This document shows positions 1 to 9,572 of a DNA stretch of 27,096 nt, in pieces. A model generated the notes under the pieces. That model was not told the DNA's origin. It made no database searches and was given only the letters and a program-made list of their open reading frames with translations. Source of the stretch: Chara braunii. Taxonomy: Eukaryota; Streptophyta; Charophyceae; Charales; Characeae. Where the stretch lies: the NCBI GenBank assembly GCA_003427395.1, contig BFEA01000410.1, forward strand, positions 218,238 through 245,333. Direction: 5' to 3'. Position numbers and translations under genes: made by a program. Positions within the stretch are counted from its first letter, which is position 1, and each line of letters starts with the position of its first letter.

Positions 1-60
<60 letters not shown>

Positions 61-128
61 ATGAACACGCACACACACATGCACACACACACTCATGAAC
101 ACACACACACACACACACGCACACACAC
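1..128. repeat. (TC)n-(AC)n compound microsatellite
   Basis: The window opens with an uninterrupted run of TC dinucleotides (1-26), followed by AC dinucleotides with a few ATGAACAC interruptions to about 128. It is a simple sequence repeat with no coding meaning, although one reading frame stays open through it. Confidence 0.97.
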
Positions 129-205
129 AAAGGGTAGTTTTTTTACTTTTTTTTATTCCATGCGTGTCCCGCCACGTGTCTGAGCCCCATTGCGCTCGAC
201 CCATT

Positions 206-317
206 GATCGGAATTCAACGGGACGCCCCCGTTATACCGTTCAACGGGGATTCAACGGAAACCCTGGGGGTGTTCAACAAGTACAACGGCGTTCTTCAAA
301 ACCCGTTCCCCGTTGAA
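206..317. repeat. cluster of TTCAACGG motifs, direct and inverted
   Basis: TTCAACGG or a close relative occurs at 214, 240, 251 and 273, with ACAACGG at 283. The inverse CCCCGTTGAA lies at 308-317 and can pair with TTCAACGGGG at 240-249. The cluster lies directly beyond the mitochondrial cox1 fragment and may be part of an unidentified repeat. No function is claimed. Confidence 0.5.
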
Positions 318-329
318 TGGACACGCAGC

Positions 330-513
330 CGGCGCTCGATCCTCAGATTCTGCTGAAACTTGAAAAAAGTTGCTTTGCCTCTGAGGCTCCTCTTCGATCA
401 AACTATGGCGAGCCTGCTGATTGACCAATGAATTTGGAACTTCCAACTCTAAGGCGTTTCCAGCATATAGCGAAGTGATTGAACTCTCATGTTGCCATGA
501 GAGGGACCCATCT
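330..513 (-). pseudogene. cox1: mitochondrial group I intron, 5' part (cox1)
   Basis: Read on the minus strand, this begins straight after the cox1 exon. At 484-503 there is a perfect 8-bp stem closed by a GCAA tetraloop, as in a P2 hairpin. Further on come the strings CTATATGCTGGAAACGCC, CAATCAGCAGGC and CCTCAGAG, which resemble the conserved P4/P6 and P7 core elements of mitochondrial group I introns as I remember them. A 100-codon open frame spans this stretch, but it is intron and exon read through and not a protein gene. The far limit of the homology is uncertain: the core strings end near 370 and the boundary near 330 is a guess. No homing-endonuclease reading frame is seen. Confidence 0.62.
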
Positions 514-556
514 TGAGCCCACACAATAAATCCAAGAACTCTAATACTTGTCATAG
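514..556 (-). pseudogene. cox1: mitochondrial cox1 exon fragment
   Basis: On the minus strand these 43 bases encode a peptide reading MTSIRVLGFIVWA. It matches the strongly conserved stretch of cytochrome c oxidase subunit 1 that leads up to the CuB-binding His-His pair (family form: MISIGVLGFIVWAHH). By eye about three base changes separate it from a typical plant mitochondrial sequence, and one of them changes Gly to Arg. The match stops after GGGCTCA, at the first bases of the His codon, where a group I intron begins. It starts about 32 bases after a group II domain V. The fragment is therefore a complete mini-exon between two introns, and this stretch is mitochondrial DNA inserted in the nucleus. 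It is not functional here. Confidence 0.8.
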
Positions 557-720
557 ATAGGGGTCGGGAGTTGTGTTTTCCTGCCCTCGAACCGCACGTG
601 ATAGTTTCCCATCATACGGCTCTCCGGCACGAATCATCGTTCGATAATGTTCTCGATAAAATAGTAGGTTTTGTATAGGACCACGCCTGTCTCAGCACAT
701 TGAAATTGTGGACCAAATTT
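557..720 (-). pseudogene. mitochondrial group II intron 3' end with domain V
   Basis: Positions 589-622 read on the minus strand form a 34-nt hairpin: GAGCCGTAT at the base pairs with ACGTGCGGTTC, and the tip is GATGG-GAAA-CTATC with a GNRA tetraloop. This is the classic length and shape of group II intron domain V, including the AGC catalytic triad. About 32 bases of domain VI follow (588-557), and then the cox1 exon starts. Upstream intron sequence probably continues past 623 toward 720 and perhaps further, but I recognise no maturase reading frame. It is a fragment moved with the neighbouring cox1 exon. Confidence 0.8.
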
Positions 721-1078
721 CTTCAGCGTGCTTCTTAGAACCACTGAAGGTCCCGGCCAGACTGGGATGTATCCAGTCTCCTGTTCTTGCCTTAAAACGG
801 TACTGCCCACCTAAAGAATCTAAAGCTTTACAGAACCTGATGGCTGGGGGGGGGACCGGAAGGGTCAGCTACAGGGGGGGCTGGAAGTTTTTTTGCAAAG
901 AGTAGAGTGCATCGATTTTGGGGTTGGGGATTTTTCCGCGCAGAAATTTTCTCAAAAAGGTCTGAGAAAAGGGAGATAGCTTGAGTGTTTATCTTTCCGA
1001 GAAAATTATTAAAAAGAATGGCAGAAAGATTCCTGCATGGCAAAACGAGTTGTGGTGGCAAAGCACTGCATCTTTTGC

Positions 1079-1146
1079 TACCAACTGGCCTAGAGATCAG
1101 TTGGTACACCTATGAATTGTTGAAATACACACCCGAGTTCGAATCC
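1079..1146 (+). repeat. tRNA-like (SINE head or decayed tRNA) with Pol III boxes
   Basis: ATCAGTTGGTA at 1096-1106 resembles a tRNA D-arm / Pol III A box. GAGTTCGAATCC at 1135-1146 resembles a T-arm / B box (GGTTCRANNCC). The spacing of about 30 bases is right for a tRNA-derived promoter. The stems do not pair properly and no acceptor stem is seen, so an intact tRNA gene is unlikely. A separate perfect 9-bp inverted repeat, TACCAACTG...CAGTTGGTA, occupies 1079-1087 and 1098-1106 and overlaps the A box. A T-rich tract at about 1229-1258 could be the tail of a SINE. Confidence 0.42.
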
Positions 1147-1535
1147 AGATGTAGTCAGATTAACAAATTAACGTACATCTAGATTACCTAGGGCTGGTTA
1201 GTTCAATGATGATACCTCAAGGCCATCGCTCTTTCTTTTCTTTCTTTTTCTTTTTTTTAAGCGTCTTCTGCTCCTTGCTTCCACTAGTAGGGCCACATCT
1301 CTTTGGTTCGATAGGCCATGCTCGAAAAAATTGTTGGTTCATGGTGCTTTAAGACTTAAGTTAAAATGCTTGCTCTGTCTGTGCCAGGTGTGATGGCTGT
1401 AGGCCTCGAAAGGTATTCTGTCCGCTTGGTGCCACTGACACCCAAGTGAGCCAAATTCCTCGTATCTCTACGACTTCGCCTCTCATCCGTTCTCTCTTAG
1501 CAAAGACTTCTTCATCTGTCTTGAACCCCTCCACA
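1147..1535. other. no gene seen
   Basis: Apart from the T-rich tract near 1229-1258, nothing recognisable is seen. Short open frames here have no family features. Confidence 0.5.
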
Positions 1536-1752
1536 TTATTTCATAACAGATTCCTGTCCAACTGTGCAGGCATGTTGCCAAACAAGCTTGTTACCTGTTC
1601 CCTTAAACCGCAAGTCATTGGTTGGTAACCTGCCTGCACAGTTTGACAGGAATCTGTTAAGATAAAATAATCCATGGTAACAAGCTTGGTTGGCAACCTT
1701 CCTGCAAGGAACCAGGTAAGAAGCTTGTTTGGGAACCTGCTTGCACAGTTGG
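1536..1752. repeat. foldback element with repeated AAGCTTG units
   Basis: A unit of about 63 bases at 1536-1598 (containing ACAGATTCCTGTCCAACTG and AACAAGCTTGTTACCTG) recurs in inverted orientation. Its first half recurs at 1627-1670, and its second half at 1675-1708 and again at 1711-1752. A partial extra copy lies at 1615-1642. Arms match at roughly nine in ten bases by eye. Transcribed in either direction, the region would fold into a long hairpin of about 35 paired bases with a loop of 50-60. It may be a small foldback or MITE-type element. No clear target duplication was found. Confidence 0.7.
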
Positions 1753-2332
1753 CCCATATGCAAGGAATATGAGCGAGAGCGATAAACAGAAATCCAAATT
1801 GCAAAATCACGGTAAAGTCCAGACAGCCGTGTACCAAGCAGAGAGCACAATGCACCAATATACCATCCAATTAAGAGCAATACAATGATGTCGATGCTCT
1901 ACACACCAACATAGTATTTACTGTCATTCCTACCGAGTGGCATCCCGCGCTCAGCCTAAACTACTCACCCTATCTATCCTATCTACATTCATGCAATAGG
2001 AATGCATCGAAGTTGAAGACCACTGTCCGTGACATCAACACCAATGCAAACTGCCAGCATACACCAGGTATGTGTCTCACACCTCTCTTCATCACCTATT
2101 GTCTGACCCACAACGTGCACCTCTTCACCCAAAGACCACCATCGCCATCTCACTTGCGTGCGCGCAATGCAGCCCAGTTATGGCTGCCGCGCGCCGGCTG
2201 CCACTGCAGCTTTCTCTCACCTCCAAGCGCCCATGTGCGCCCTGGCCGTTAGCGCTAATGCCAACGCTCACGGGACAAAGCAGCAGTGTGGCCACTAACG
2301 AGCACATCGACTCTTGCCTCTTTCGCAAAAGA
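1753..2332. other. no gene seen
   Basis: Mixed-composition DNA with several short overlapping open frames on both strands. None shows a motif, codon pattern or length that would support a gene. Confidence 0.45.
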
Positions 2333-2760
2333 CCAGAGCCCTCCCGACCATGTCACGTAGGAGTAAACCAAAACAAAACAAGAGACAACTCGGGAACGAT
2401 GTAAAATAACCACGCGAACCATCGAGACGGGTGTGGTCGCATCGTCCCTTCGCCGCTCTAACAGGGTGTGCCAACTGTACTTCCCGTGGTTCCCTACGAC
2501 AGGATCGGTTCCCCGCAGAGCATAACATACCTTCCCAAAGAGGTTGTCACCACTCTTAGGGGTGTATCCCTGCCGAGCTATTGACCCACGTGTGGAAGAT
2601 TTTAAATGCAATCGTAGAGGTAGATTAGTCAAGGGCGTTTGCTCGTACGCTGTAGTATAGATGCGTTTGGTTAACGCCATGCACATCCGAGCATCGTCCG
2701 TTCCTTAAGGCGCTGATCTCTTAAGAACGAAGCGTATGACGGTCGATTAGGACGGTCTCA
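2333..2760 (+). repeat. diverged dispersed repeat, copy 1
   Basis: This aligns in the same orientation with 8382-8775. Anchors seen in both copies are GTCAC-AGGAGT near the start, CCCTACGACA, GCA(C/T)AAC(A/T)TACCT, the stretch TGTCACC...GGTG...GTATCCC...CGAGCTA, TGCAATC and GTCGA(C/T)TAGGACG near the end. Copy 1 is much poorer in C and G at differing positions, as expected from long-term deamination of methylated C. Both copies keep a hairpin near the 3' end (2704-2725 here). The repeat class is unknown. Confidence 0.68.
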
Positions 2761-5134
2761 ACCAAACATGAAACCCAAAATCCTAGTCCCTTCGACATAT
2801 GGTCAAAAACAAGTTATAATGACCATACTTAATTATATCAAAAGAGATCAACCATACTGGATAGAAATATATGTATTTAATGTAAAATGATAATTTAAAG
2901 AATTTGAATAATCGTATAATACATTCAATAACACAAGATCGAATAAAAATGTGACCACCTCGGGTCGTCTTGACAAAAAAAATCATACAGCCTCCAACGA
3001 GGAGCTGACTATGACAACAATCTTGATGCAACCGACGAGGTAATTTGACTGCCCTAATTTTGACTTCATGAGATGTGCTGCCAAAGTCATTTATTTTACC
3101 ATATCGTTGACCTAAGATTAGGCATACACGTGTGTCTTCACATATCTTAGTCTTCTTTGATAACAAATTACTTTGCGAATGATTGTTCATTATGTGCACT
3201 ACTTGAAGTGTTGCATATCTCTTTCTCCAGGAAGTGGTCAGGGGTACTCTTCTTCCTCACCCGAACACAAAGCTCGGATTTCAGAAGTCGGATCATCTCC
3301 ATCGTTTCAGCATATAGTTTTCACTCGTAGAACGGTCTCATACGAGGTATGGTCGTTCTTTTAAGCCTACCTCGGCCCTGAATCGCGCGAATGTTGCTTT
3401 AGATATGATAGGTCTAATTTTAACATTTTCATATCAGTGTCTCTCTGTGGCTCTTTAGAAGCTGCTGATTACCACCCTTACTTGCATGCGACGCAAGCGT
3501 CCAAACTAAAGTCCAAAAAACTTTGTCTCTCGGTCACAAGTAAGTCTGAATGAGCTTTTGACAAACATTAGTCTCATCAAGTCTTTTAATTCATCGAAAA
3601 GGATTCAGACTGTGTTCGACGTTTAAAATCTTCAACAAATACCGTTTTCGGGGTGCCCTGATAGCATTGTCGGACCCCATTGAACGACATCCCCGTCGTT
3701 CACCATAAAAAAATTAGGATCATTTTGAAACTTCTATGTGGAGTAGCGATCACATAACAATTCTCACAGTCGTCTAGAACTAAGCCGAAACTTTCCACCA
3801 ATATACAAAACTATAACAACAAAACTGAATTTATTCTCCAGAATCTTTAAATCAATACAACTCCTAAGTGAATAGAATGATACTAGATTTTTCCAACTCG
3901 TAAGAGAATGGAATGATACTAGATTTTGCCTCTCGCAAACCTTATCAAATCTTGGACCTAAGTGTAGCCCCTGGAAACCTTAAGTTGCTATTAAGACTGA
4001 GAAAAAGAGAAAAGAACAACGATTTTTGATACAGGTTTTTATTGAAATACGTTTTGATTCTATTAAGAAGATCATGAAGACTCAATTCAAACGACCTTTT
4101 TCATAATGATCGCAACATCATCTCACTGGCGACCACTCGAAACAAAATCGTGTCTCTCAAAATAATATCGGAAGCTCTCTGAGAAGTTCCAAAAAAATAA
4201 ATAAATTGGTTGATCCATTTATCGAAAAACGTCATGATTAACCTCTGATGGGCTTTCCAAAATCAACCTCTTGGGTAATTCAGAAAAAGTTTGAGCTAAC
4301 CATTCACTAGAGAGATCATTCGTCCAAAGTTCCCCGACTAAGTTATGATCTCATTCTATTCCACATAAGTTATTATGCTCGTTACTTTTGAACCCCTTGT
4401 GAAATGCGTCAACGAGTGACATAATATGTATGAGGATAACATCTCGACATTAAGCCCCGATTTATATTTTACCCTCATCACATTTCCTCCGATTCCATTA
4501 TTTTAAACCCCATTAGTCCTCTGCATATAGCCTCACTCCACACAGCCGAGGTTGACTAGGCCCTGATCATGGAGGTAAGGTGACCATGTCTGGCATGAGG
4601 TTAGGTGGTCACTTCTCCCCTCATGACAAGCAATAGTCGCTTGCTCTTACAGATAACATTCTCACAAAATCTCAACACGTTCCTCCCTTTCATTGATAAT
4701 TTAATCTCCCTTTCTTAAACCACATAGGATTCGGAAAACAACATCCCATTATCGACCAAGAGCATAGCTCTAATGCAAGCCTCTCTACCACCTACGGAGC
4801 TCACAAATCCATTAAAACTATATCGTGACATGATAACATATTCAACAAAAAATATTCCAAAACATTGATACATCTTACAACAAATGCTTTTACATGAAAT
4901 TTCATCATGATCTAAGCTAAATAATCTTCAATAATAAATTACATGCACTCTTATCATAAAAATGCATCACAAAAAAAATGGATAATCTCAAAATAAATGG
5001 GAGTCCGGATAACCTGATCGATCGAAATGTACATCATTCCAATATCAGATGCACGACTAAATAAATATACAAAACAATATCAAAAGAACGTGAACGTCTG
5101 GTTAACAATACTTCAAAATAGGAATGCCTTCTAA
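2761..5134. other. AT-rich intergenic DNA, no gene
   Basis: Long AT-rich stretch without a credible reading frame. The only local structure noted is a short tandem duplication with a 36-base period: AATAGAATGATACTAGATTT at 3871 and AATGGAATGATACTAGATTT at 3907. No RNA gene or element ends were recognised. Confidence 0.5.
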
Positions 5135-5142
5135 TAATTTTC

Positions 5143-5439
5143 CTAGGCTACCAGCCGGGCCGCCCAGGTCACCCTATTTTCTCGGGCGGCTTGGTCGTGC
5201 AAGAACAAGGGAGATCCCAGCCAAAGGAAAAAAAAAACAAAAAGAACTTCAGAAACTCCGAAAAAAAACTATGTTATGCAGAAAAAAAAACTGAACAACT
5301 TTTGCTTCAGGGTCACATCGAAATTATTTACCAAATTTAAAATAAAATTTTAATTTTTAAATTAAAAAGTAATTTTTATTTTTTTATTTCTTTTTTTGCA
5401 CGGCCGGGCAAGTGGACCTGGACCACTCTGGTAGCCTAG
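5143..5439. mobile_element. small hAT-like non-autonomous element (MITE)
   Basis: A 297-bp element with perfect 12-bp terminal inverted repeats: CTAGGCTACCAG at 5143-5154 and CTGGTAGCCTAG at 5428-5439. It is flanked by 8-bp near-identical direct repeats, TAATTTTC (5135-5142) and TAATTTGC (5440-5447), which is the target-duplication length of the hAT superfamily. The ends are GC-rich (CCGGGC, CGGCCGGGC) and the core is AT-rich with no reading frame. Part of the core (about 5272-5350) matches the core of the neighbouring longer element at about 5685-5765, so the two are related. It would need a transposase supplied elsewhere. Confidence 0.85.
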
Positions 5440-5515
5440 TAATTTGCGCAATAAATTTGGTCTACTAAAAGAATAACTGAAAGGATACCTCTGAGTTCAT
5501 GATAAAGTATACAAT

Positions 5516-5620
5516 CAGGGTTGTCGGCGTTCGTGACGGGCCGAACGACCGAACCCGAACGCCCGAACGTAAGGTACCCCTTCGGAAGGCGTTCGGCCGT
5601 TTGGGCTGAACGCGGACAAA

Positions 5621-5659
<39 letters not shown>

Positions 5660-6300
5660 TTTCTTAAAATTCTGAAAAACAAAAATGTTATGGAGAAAAA
5701 TAAACTAAACAACATTTGCATGGGCAATGTATCCGAATTCTTTACCAAATTTGAATTAAAAATCAAATACAGAAAATAAACACTATGATAAAAAAAAAAA
5801 TAAAAAATAAAAAAATTAAAATGAGTGAGTGTGCCAGCACCTTTTCGAAACCGCCATCTTTGCCAATTTTTAATTATTTTTTGGGAGTTTACAAATGCCC
5901 TGAAAATTTACAGATATGTAGTTTACATAATCAATAACTCATTAAAAAATTTTCAAAAAATAATAAAATTTTTTAGGCCCCGAAATAAAGTGAAAACAAA
6001 AAGTTAAAAGTGAAAAAATACAAAATAGTGAGTGGGCAAGCATGTTTTGACACCCCCATCTTTGGCAATTTTTAATGTGTTTTTGGCTTAGCGGAATGAC
6101 TTCCAAATTTATAGGCTTGTAGGTTACATCATAAAGAACTTACAGAAAAACATTCTGAAACAAAAACTTATTTTTAGGCCCCGGTTGTTTTTTTGGCGGG
6201 GGCCGAACCTAGAGGTGTTCGGCCCCCGAACGGGACCCGGAACGCCCGAACGTTCGGGGGCCAGCCCGGGGGCCCCCGAACGTTCGGTCAGGTAATCCTG
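5516..6300. mobile_element. hAT-like non-autonomous element, 785 bp
   Basis: The element is flanked by a perfect 8-bp target duplication TATACAAT (5508-5515 and 6301-6308). Both ends start with CAGG: the left reads CAGGGTTGTCGGC, and the right end read inward is CAGGATTACCTGACC. Ends beginning CAGG and an 8-bp duplication fit the hAT superfamily. Within about 100 bp of each end there are many CGAACG/CGTTCG copies, which fits the short subterminal repeats bound by hAT transposases. The core holds an (AT)n run (5629-5656) and two copies of a roughly 190-bp unit (5823-6000 and 6029-6185, each with CCATCTTTG-CAATTTTTAAT). There is no transposase frame. Confidence 0.88.
5629..5656. repeat. (AT)n microsatellite
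   Basis: An uninterrupted AT dinucleotide run between an A-tract and a T-tract, inside the 785-bp hAT-like element. Confidence 0.95.
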
Positions 6301-6308
6301 TATACAAT

Positions 6309-6616
6309 TAAAATATTATTCATGAAAGACAACAATTCTCAACCCAATACTTAAAATTTATAGAGAATGTCAATGTACGACTCAATCAAGACATTGAAAG
6401 TTTACATCCAACTGAGACGATAAAAACAACAAAAAAAATATTCGAAATAAAATCAATACATAGTCTATAGAGTTATGAAATAATCAAAACATCAATCAAT
6501 CATGATAAAATAATTAACTTTTAGAATTCATAATGCAAATTATTATTTCATTAGAAAATAAAATACCTGAGTGTTGTTCCACAACGGTAGGTAGTCGTTA
6601 TCCTCGACAGCAACGT
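6309..6616. other. no gene seen; LTR left flank
   Basis: AT-rich DNA up to the TG that opens the LTR at 6617. AACGT at 6612-6616 would be the 5-bp target duplication of that element, but its partner lies outside the window. Confidence 0.4.
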
Positions 6617-7580
6617 TGTGACGAACTGTTTTTTGCAGCCGCGAGATTTTCTTCGCAAGGCTACTTCGGGGGTTGGATCGGAAGGGCCCGCAAGATTACA
6701 TGGGTGCCCTTGTTTTTCTTGTTTTTGGAATTGAGGTCGGGGTGATTTTGTGACGATTGGTAGCATGTCGCCTCTTACCGAGCGTTAGAGATAACTGCTG
6801 CCACAACTTCTTTCTTGTTCTGCTGTGGGAAATGAGAATTTTGGTGTGGTCGTCGCGCGAAAAAATCTTTTTGAATTTTCAAACTGAGGTCGATCCCCAG
6901 TGAGCGTGCAAAATTTGCTTCATTCAGAATTTCTTTTTGCAATTAGCATATAGATTAGGAATTTCGGGGCGTCTCAATTTTTGTTGCACGACGGTTCTTG
7001 TTGGCGCATGCCTTGCCACGTCAGAATCTGTGTTCTGACTTTTCCGCACCTTTATCCTTGCGTGTAACTGTAATTTGTTTTTTGACGGGCATAATTGCAA
7101 TTGCAATCCCCCTGTTCTTGATATCGTTTGTGACGTCCATGTGCCCGTATACTTCTTCCTTTGTCCTAATTGGCCGGAACACTTGCATGACTGAATCGAT
7201 GTGTGGAGTGAGGCTACATCGCCCACGCTGCAGCCTGACCGTGCATACGTACACATTTCCTTCATCCCCCTTCTTTTTCCACTTAGCCACAACCCCGTGT
7301 ATCTCGCGCAAGCATGCATGCCATAAATCTCGCAAACGCGATTAACTGTCTCTCTAAGAGTTCTGGAAGTTAGCGCTGTCGAGAGGAACGGCTAACGAGC
7401 GAGATTTGGAAGGTGGGTAGAGAGTTGGGCGATTCGACGAGCTGGTGCTGGGTATGCGGGGTTGACGTGGGGTCGCGACGGACTGTGGCGCACGGGCAAA
7501 CCTGTCGTGCATGCTTGGACTAAGCGGGGTGACAACTATGTGTGGGTGGGAGGCAACAGACTGTCCGCATCGGGATGTTG

Positions 7581-7639
<59 letters not shown>

Positions 7640-7676
7640 TGTATTGTGATGATGTTCTCTTCCATTGTTCTGAGCA
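6617..7676 (+). mobile_element. long terminal repeat, copy A (5' LTR)
   Basis: A 1060-bp direct repeat that starts TGTGACGAACTG and ends GAGCA. A primer binding site follows after four bases, which fixes this copy as a 5' LTR. The second copy at 26035 aligns at a constant offset of 19,418 bases from the first base to the start of the GA tract, with no net insertion or deletion over about 965 bp and roughly nine in ten bases identical by eye. The likely TATA box at 7322 is mutated here to CATAAAT, whereas copy B keeps TATAAAT. A (GA)n tract near the 3' end lies downstream of that TATA position, so in the transcribed R/U5 part. Open frames inside are not genes. Confidence 0.88.
7585..7634. repeat. 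(GA)n microsatellite inside LTR A
   Basis: About 25 GA dinucleotides near the end of LTR A. The matching tract in LTR B is longer and starts with GATA tetranucleotides, so the tract has diverged since the two copies separated. The long Ser-Leu repeat frame seen on the minus strand is a by-product of this tract. Confidence 0.97.
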
Positions 7677-7680
7677 ATTT

Positions 7681-7693
7681 TGGTATCAGCGTC
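7681..7693 (+). promoter_or_regulatory. primer binding site (initiator Met tRNA type)
   Basis: TGGTATCAGCGTC lies four bases after the LTR end. It matches the usual plant primer site TGGTATCAGAGCC, complementary to the 3' end of initiator methionine tRNA, at the first nine bases. Only the last few bases differ, in keeping with an old copy. Confidence 0.8.
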
Positions 7694-8381
7694 AGTTGCC
7701 TTGTCCTCCTTTTTTATCAACATCTTGGATTTATCGTTCTCCTTGCTTCGGAAACGGACATATGGATTGTTTTTTCCCACTCCCCGTCTTTGTCGTTTTG
7801 AATCGACAAATTTGATTGATTGGTTCCCGACGATCGAGCCTTGTGTGATCTCGGGGCCGATTGGCCAAAGAATTGTTGCATGATTCTCGATTCCTTTTTC
7901 TGTATGTGGGCTAGATGAATGGATGATAGGCGTGATTCTATCTGCGTATGAATTGGATGGGCATGCTAGGCTATTAGACGACCGTCTCACTATAGGATGA
8001 TCCATCTCTCGAATCGTTGACTTTCACCCATCTGATCGAAGGACAGGTCTCGCGGATGCACGTGTAGGCTCGACCAAAGAAGATCGCTCCCTACTTGCGC
8101 GCCTTCGAAACCTGAACTCGACTAATTCCCCGAATGGCTGGCGTTCCATCCCGGCTTGCAACATGAATTTCGGCGTTCCCTTTCGTGTCACTGACCATAA
8201 GTGTTTGAGGGATTGAGAATTCCGGGAGTATTGAGAGCATTTTTGTTTGCCTACACGACCCTGGGCGGAACCTTTTGAATTTCCCTACTTGACGGGGAAC
8301 GAACGTATTTGCGAGTGGGACCTCGACCAGGGCTTGGAACGTTGTCGAACGCATCGGTCCGGCACCGCACGTGGCAGCGCG
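7694..8381. other. internal DNA after LTR A, no gene seen
   Basis: This should be the leader of the element that owns LTR A. No gag-like or other credible reading frame is visible on either strand. Confidence 0.4.
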
Positions 8382-8775
8382 GGACCCTCTCGGTTGCGTC
8401 ACACAGGAGTTGGACCAACCTCGACACGAACGCACTAATGGAGCTTCCTTAGGCCGCTCCGGCCGAGTGCGCCAGCCATACCTCTCGCGAGCCCCTACGA
8501 CAATATAGGGCCTATGCGAGGCACAACTTACCTCCACCTTACGGGAGCTGTCACCTCCCTTCGGTGGGCGTATCCCAGGCGAGCTACCAGTCCACAATAC
8601 GAAAGCTACTCAGTTGCAATCACAGAGGTGGACCAGCCGAGGACGTTTCTCGTTCGTTGTAGCATAGGGGGTACGCGCGGTAATACGCCTATCGGACCCG
8701 CACGCGAACCGACATCTTGGGGGCTGAAGTCCCAAGCGCGGCTCGTCGTCGGTCGACTAGGACGCATCCCACACA
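8382..8775 (+). repeat. dispersed repeat, copy 2 (GC-rich)
   Basis: This is the better-preserved, GC-rich partner of 2333-2760 in the same orientation. It keeps a hairpin CTTGGG-(9)-CCCAAG at 8716-8736 whose partner in copy 1 is CTTAAG-(10)-CTTAAG. Another conserved stem is CACC...GGTG (about 8552-8567). The repeat class is unknown, and the GC-rich hairpin cluster at 9051-9284 follows soon after, so both may belong to one larger element. Confidence 0.68.
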
Positions 8776-9050
8776 CCACGTGCACACCACTCTACGAACA
8801 CACAGAAAGAAACACACGCACATATACACGAAACGACACAATTCAAACGACGCGACAACGCTCCTAGCCCCTTCAGTGACCGTCTCATAACTTCCCGATG
8901 CGAAAATTGAATACGCGTCGCGTGTGGAGCGTAGGCACAGGGCTACCTCATATCGACTCGCAATGCAAACGTGCGCAAGCAATCGCAGTAATGGCGTACT
9001 ATGTAGTGTCCATACCCATGCGGTCCTCGTTAATCTCGAGGGTCGCACTG

Positions 9051-9284
9051 GACACTCAAGTGTCGGCTGGCACGTGCCTTGAGGGTTAATCTCTTGATGC
9101 CGGATAACTGCCATGCGCGGTTGAAGACCGCACACCCTCTTCTGCACCTTATGCAGAGCGGGTGGTACACAGGTCCATACCTGTGGTGCCAGTCGTTTCT
9201 TGCGGCCTGGGGATAAGTCATACCCCAGACCTGGGCGGAAGTCAAGGGGTTTGGCTTTGACGGCTGCCACGGACTACAACGTCC
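9051..9284. other. cluster of eight short hairpins
   Basis: Eight consecutive, non-overlapping perfect inverted repeats occur within 234 bases: GACACT/AGTGTC (9051-9064), GGCACGTGCC (9069-9078), GCGGT/ACCGC (9117-9131), TCTGCA/TGCAGA (9141-9157), CACAGGT/ACCTGTG (9168-9185), CTGGGG/CCCCAG (9207-9228), GTCAA/TTGAC (9241-9261) and GGAC/GTCC (9271-9284). Loops are mostly 2-11 bases. A 193-codon open frame on the minus strand crosses the cluster but shows no family motif. The cluster looks like a structured RNA or single-strand DNA element; its identity is unknown. Confidence 0.6.
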
Positions 9285-9572
9285 AACCATAAAAAATCTC
9301 TAAGAAGCAGAAAAAGGATAGGCCGAAGGTCCCCCTTATTTCAAAAGAAATCACGACCTCGGGGTACCCTGCCCTCTTCGGGTGATGTCAATGACCTGCA
9401 GTAATCCCAAGCGTTCGCGCCTACGTGCGAGCCCCGCGATCCCATAACTTTTAGACAATGGGGCCACGAAGCGTCGCGCGCAGGATTCTAACATAAAGCC
9501 ACGCGGCTATAAGCCAGTCCCATACCAACCAACGATGTCAGTCATGCGTGGTAATCGTGGCTCTGGCCTTGT

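Noticed and set aside
252-554. 100-codon minus-strand ORF as a protein gene
   Set aside because: Its first codons are the cox1 exon and the rest reads through a group I intron; it is not a protein of its own.
7520-8005. 161-codon minus-strand ORF with a long Ser-Leu repeat
   Set aside because: Created by the (GA)n tract of the LTR; flanking residues show no family motif.
8689-9270. 193-codon minus-strand ORF
   Set aside because: It covers a hairpin cluster and GC-rich repeat; no motif, and its C-terminal half reads a simple AC-rich stretch. Left as an open question without a gene call.
8382-9530. Possible ribosomal RNA or plastid DNA
   Set aside because: The GC-rich, hairpin-rich look suggested rRNA, but no conserved 5S, 16S/18S or 23S/25S strings were found.
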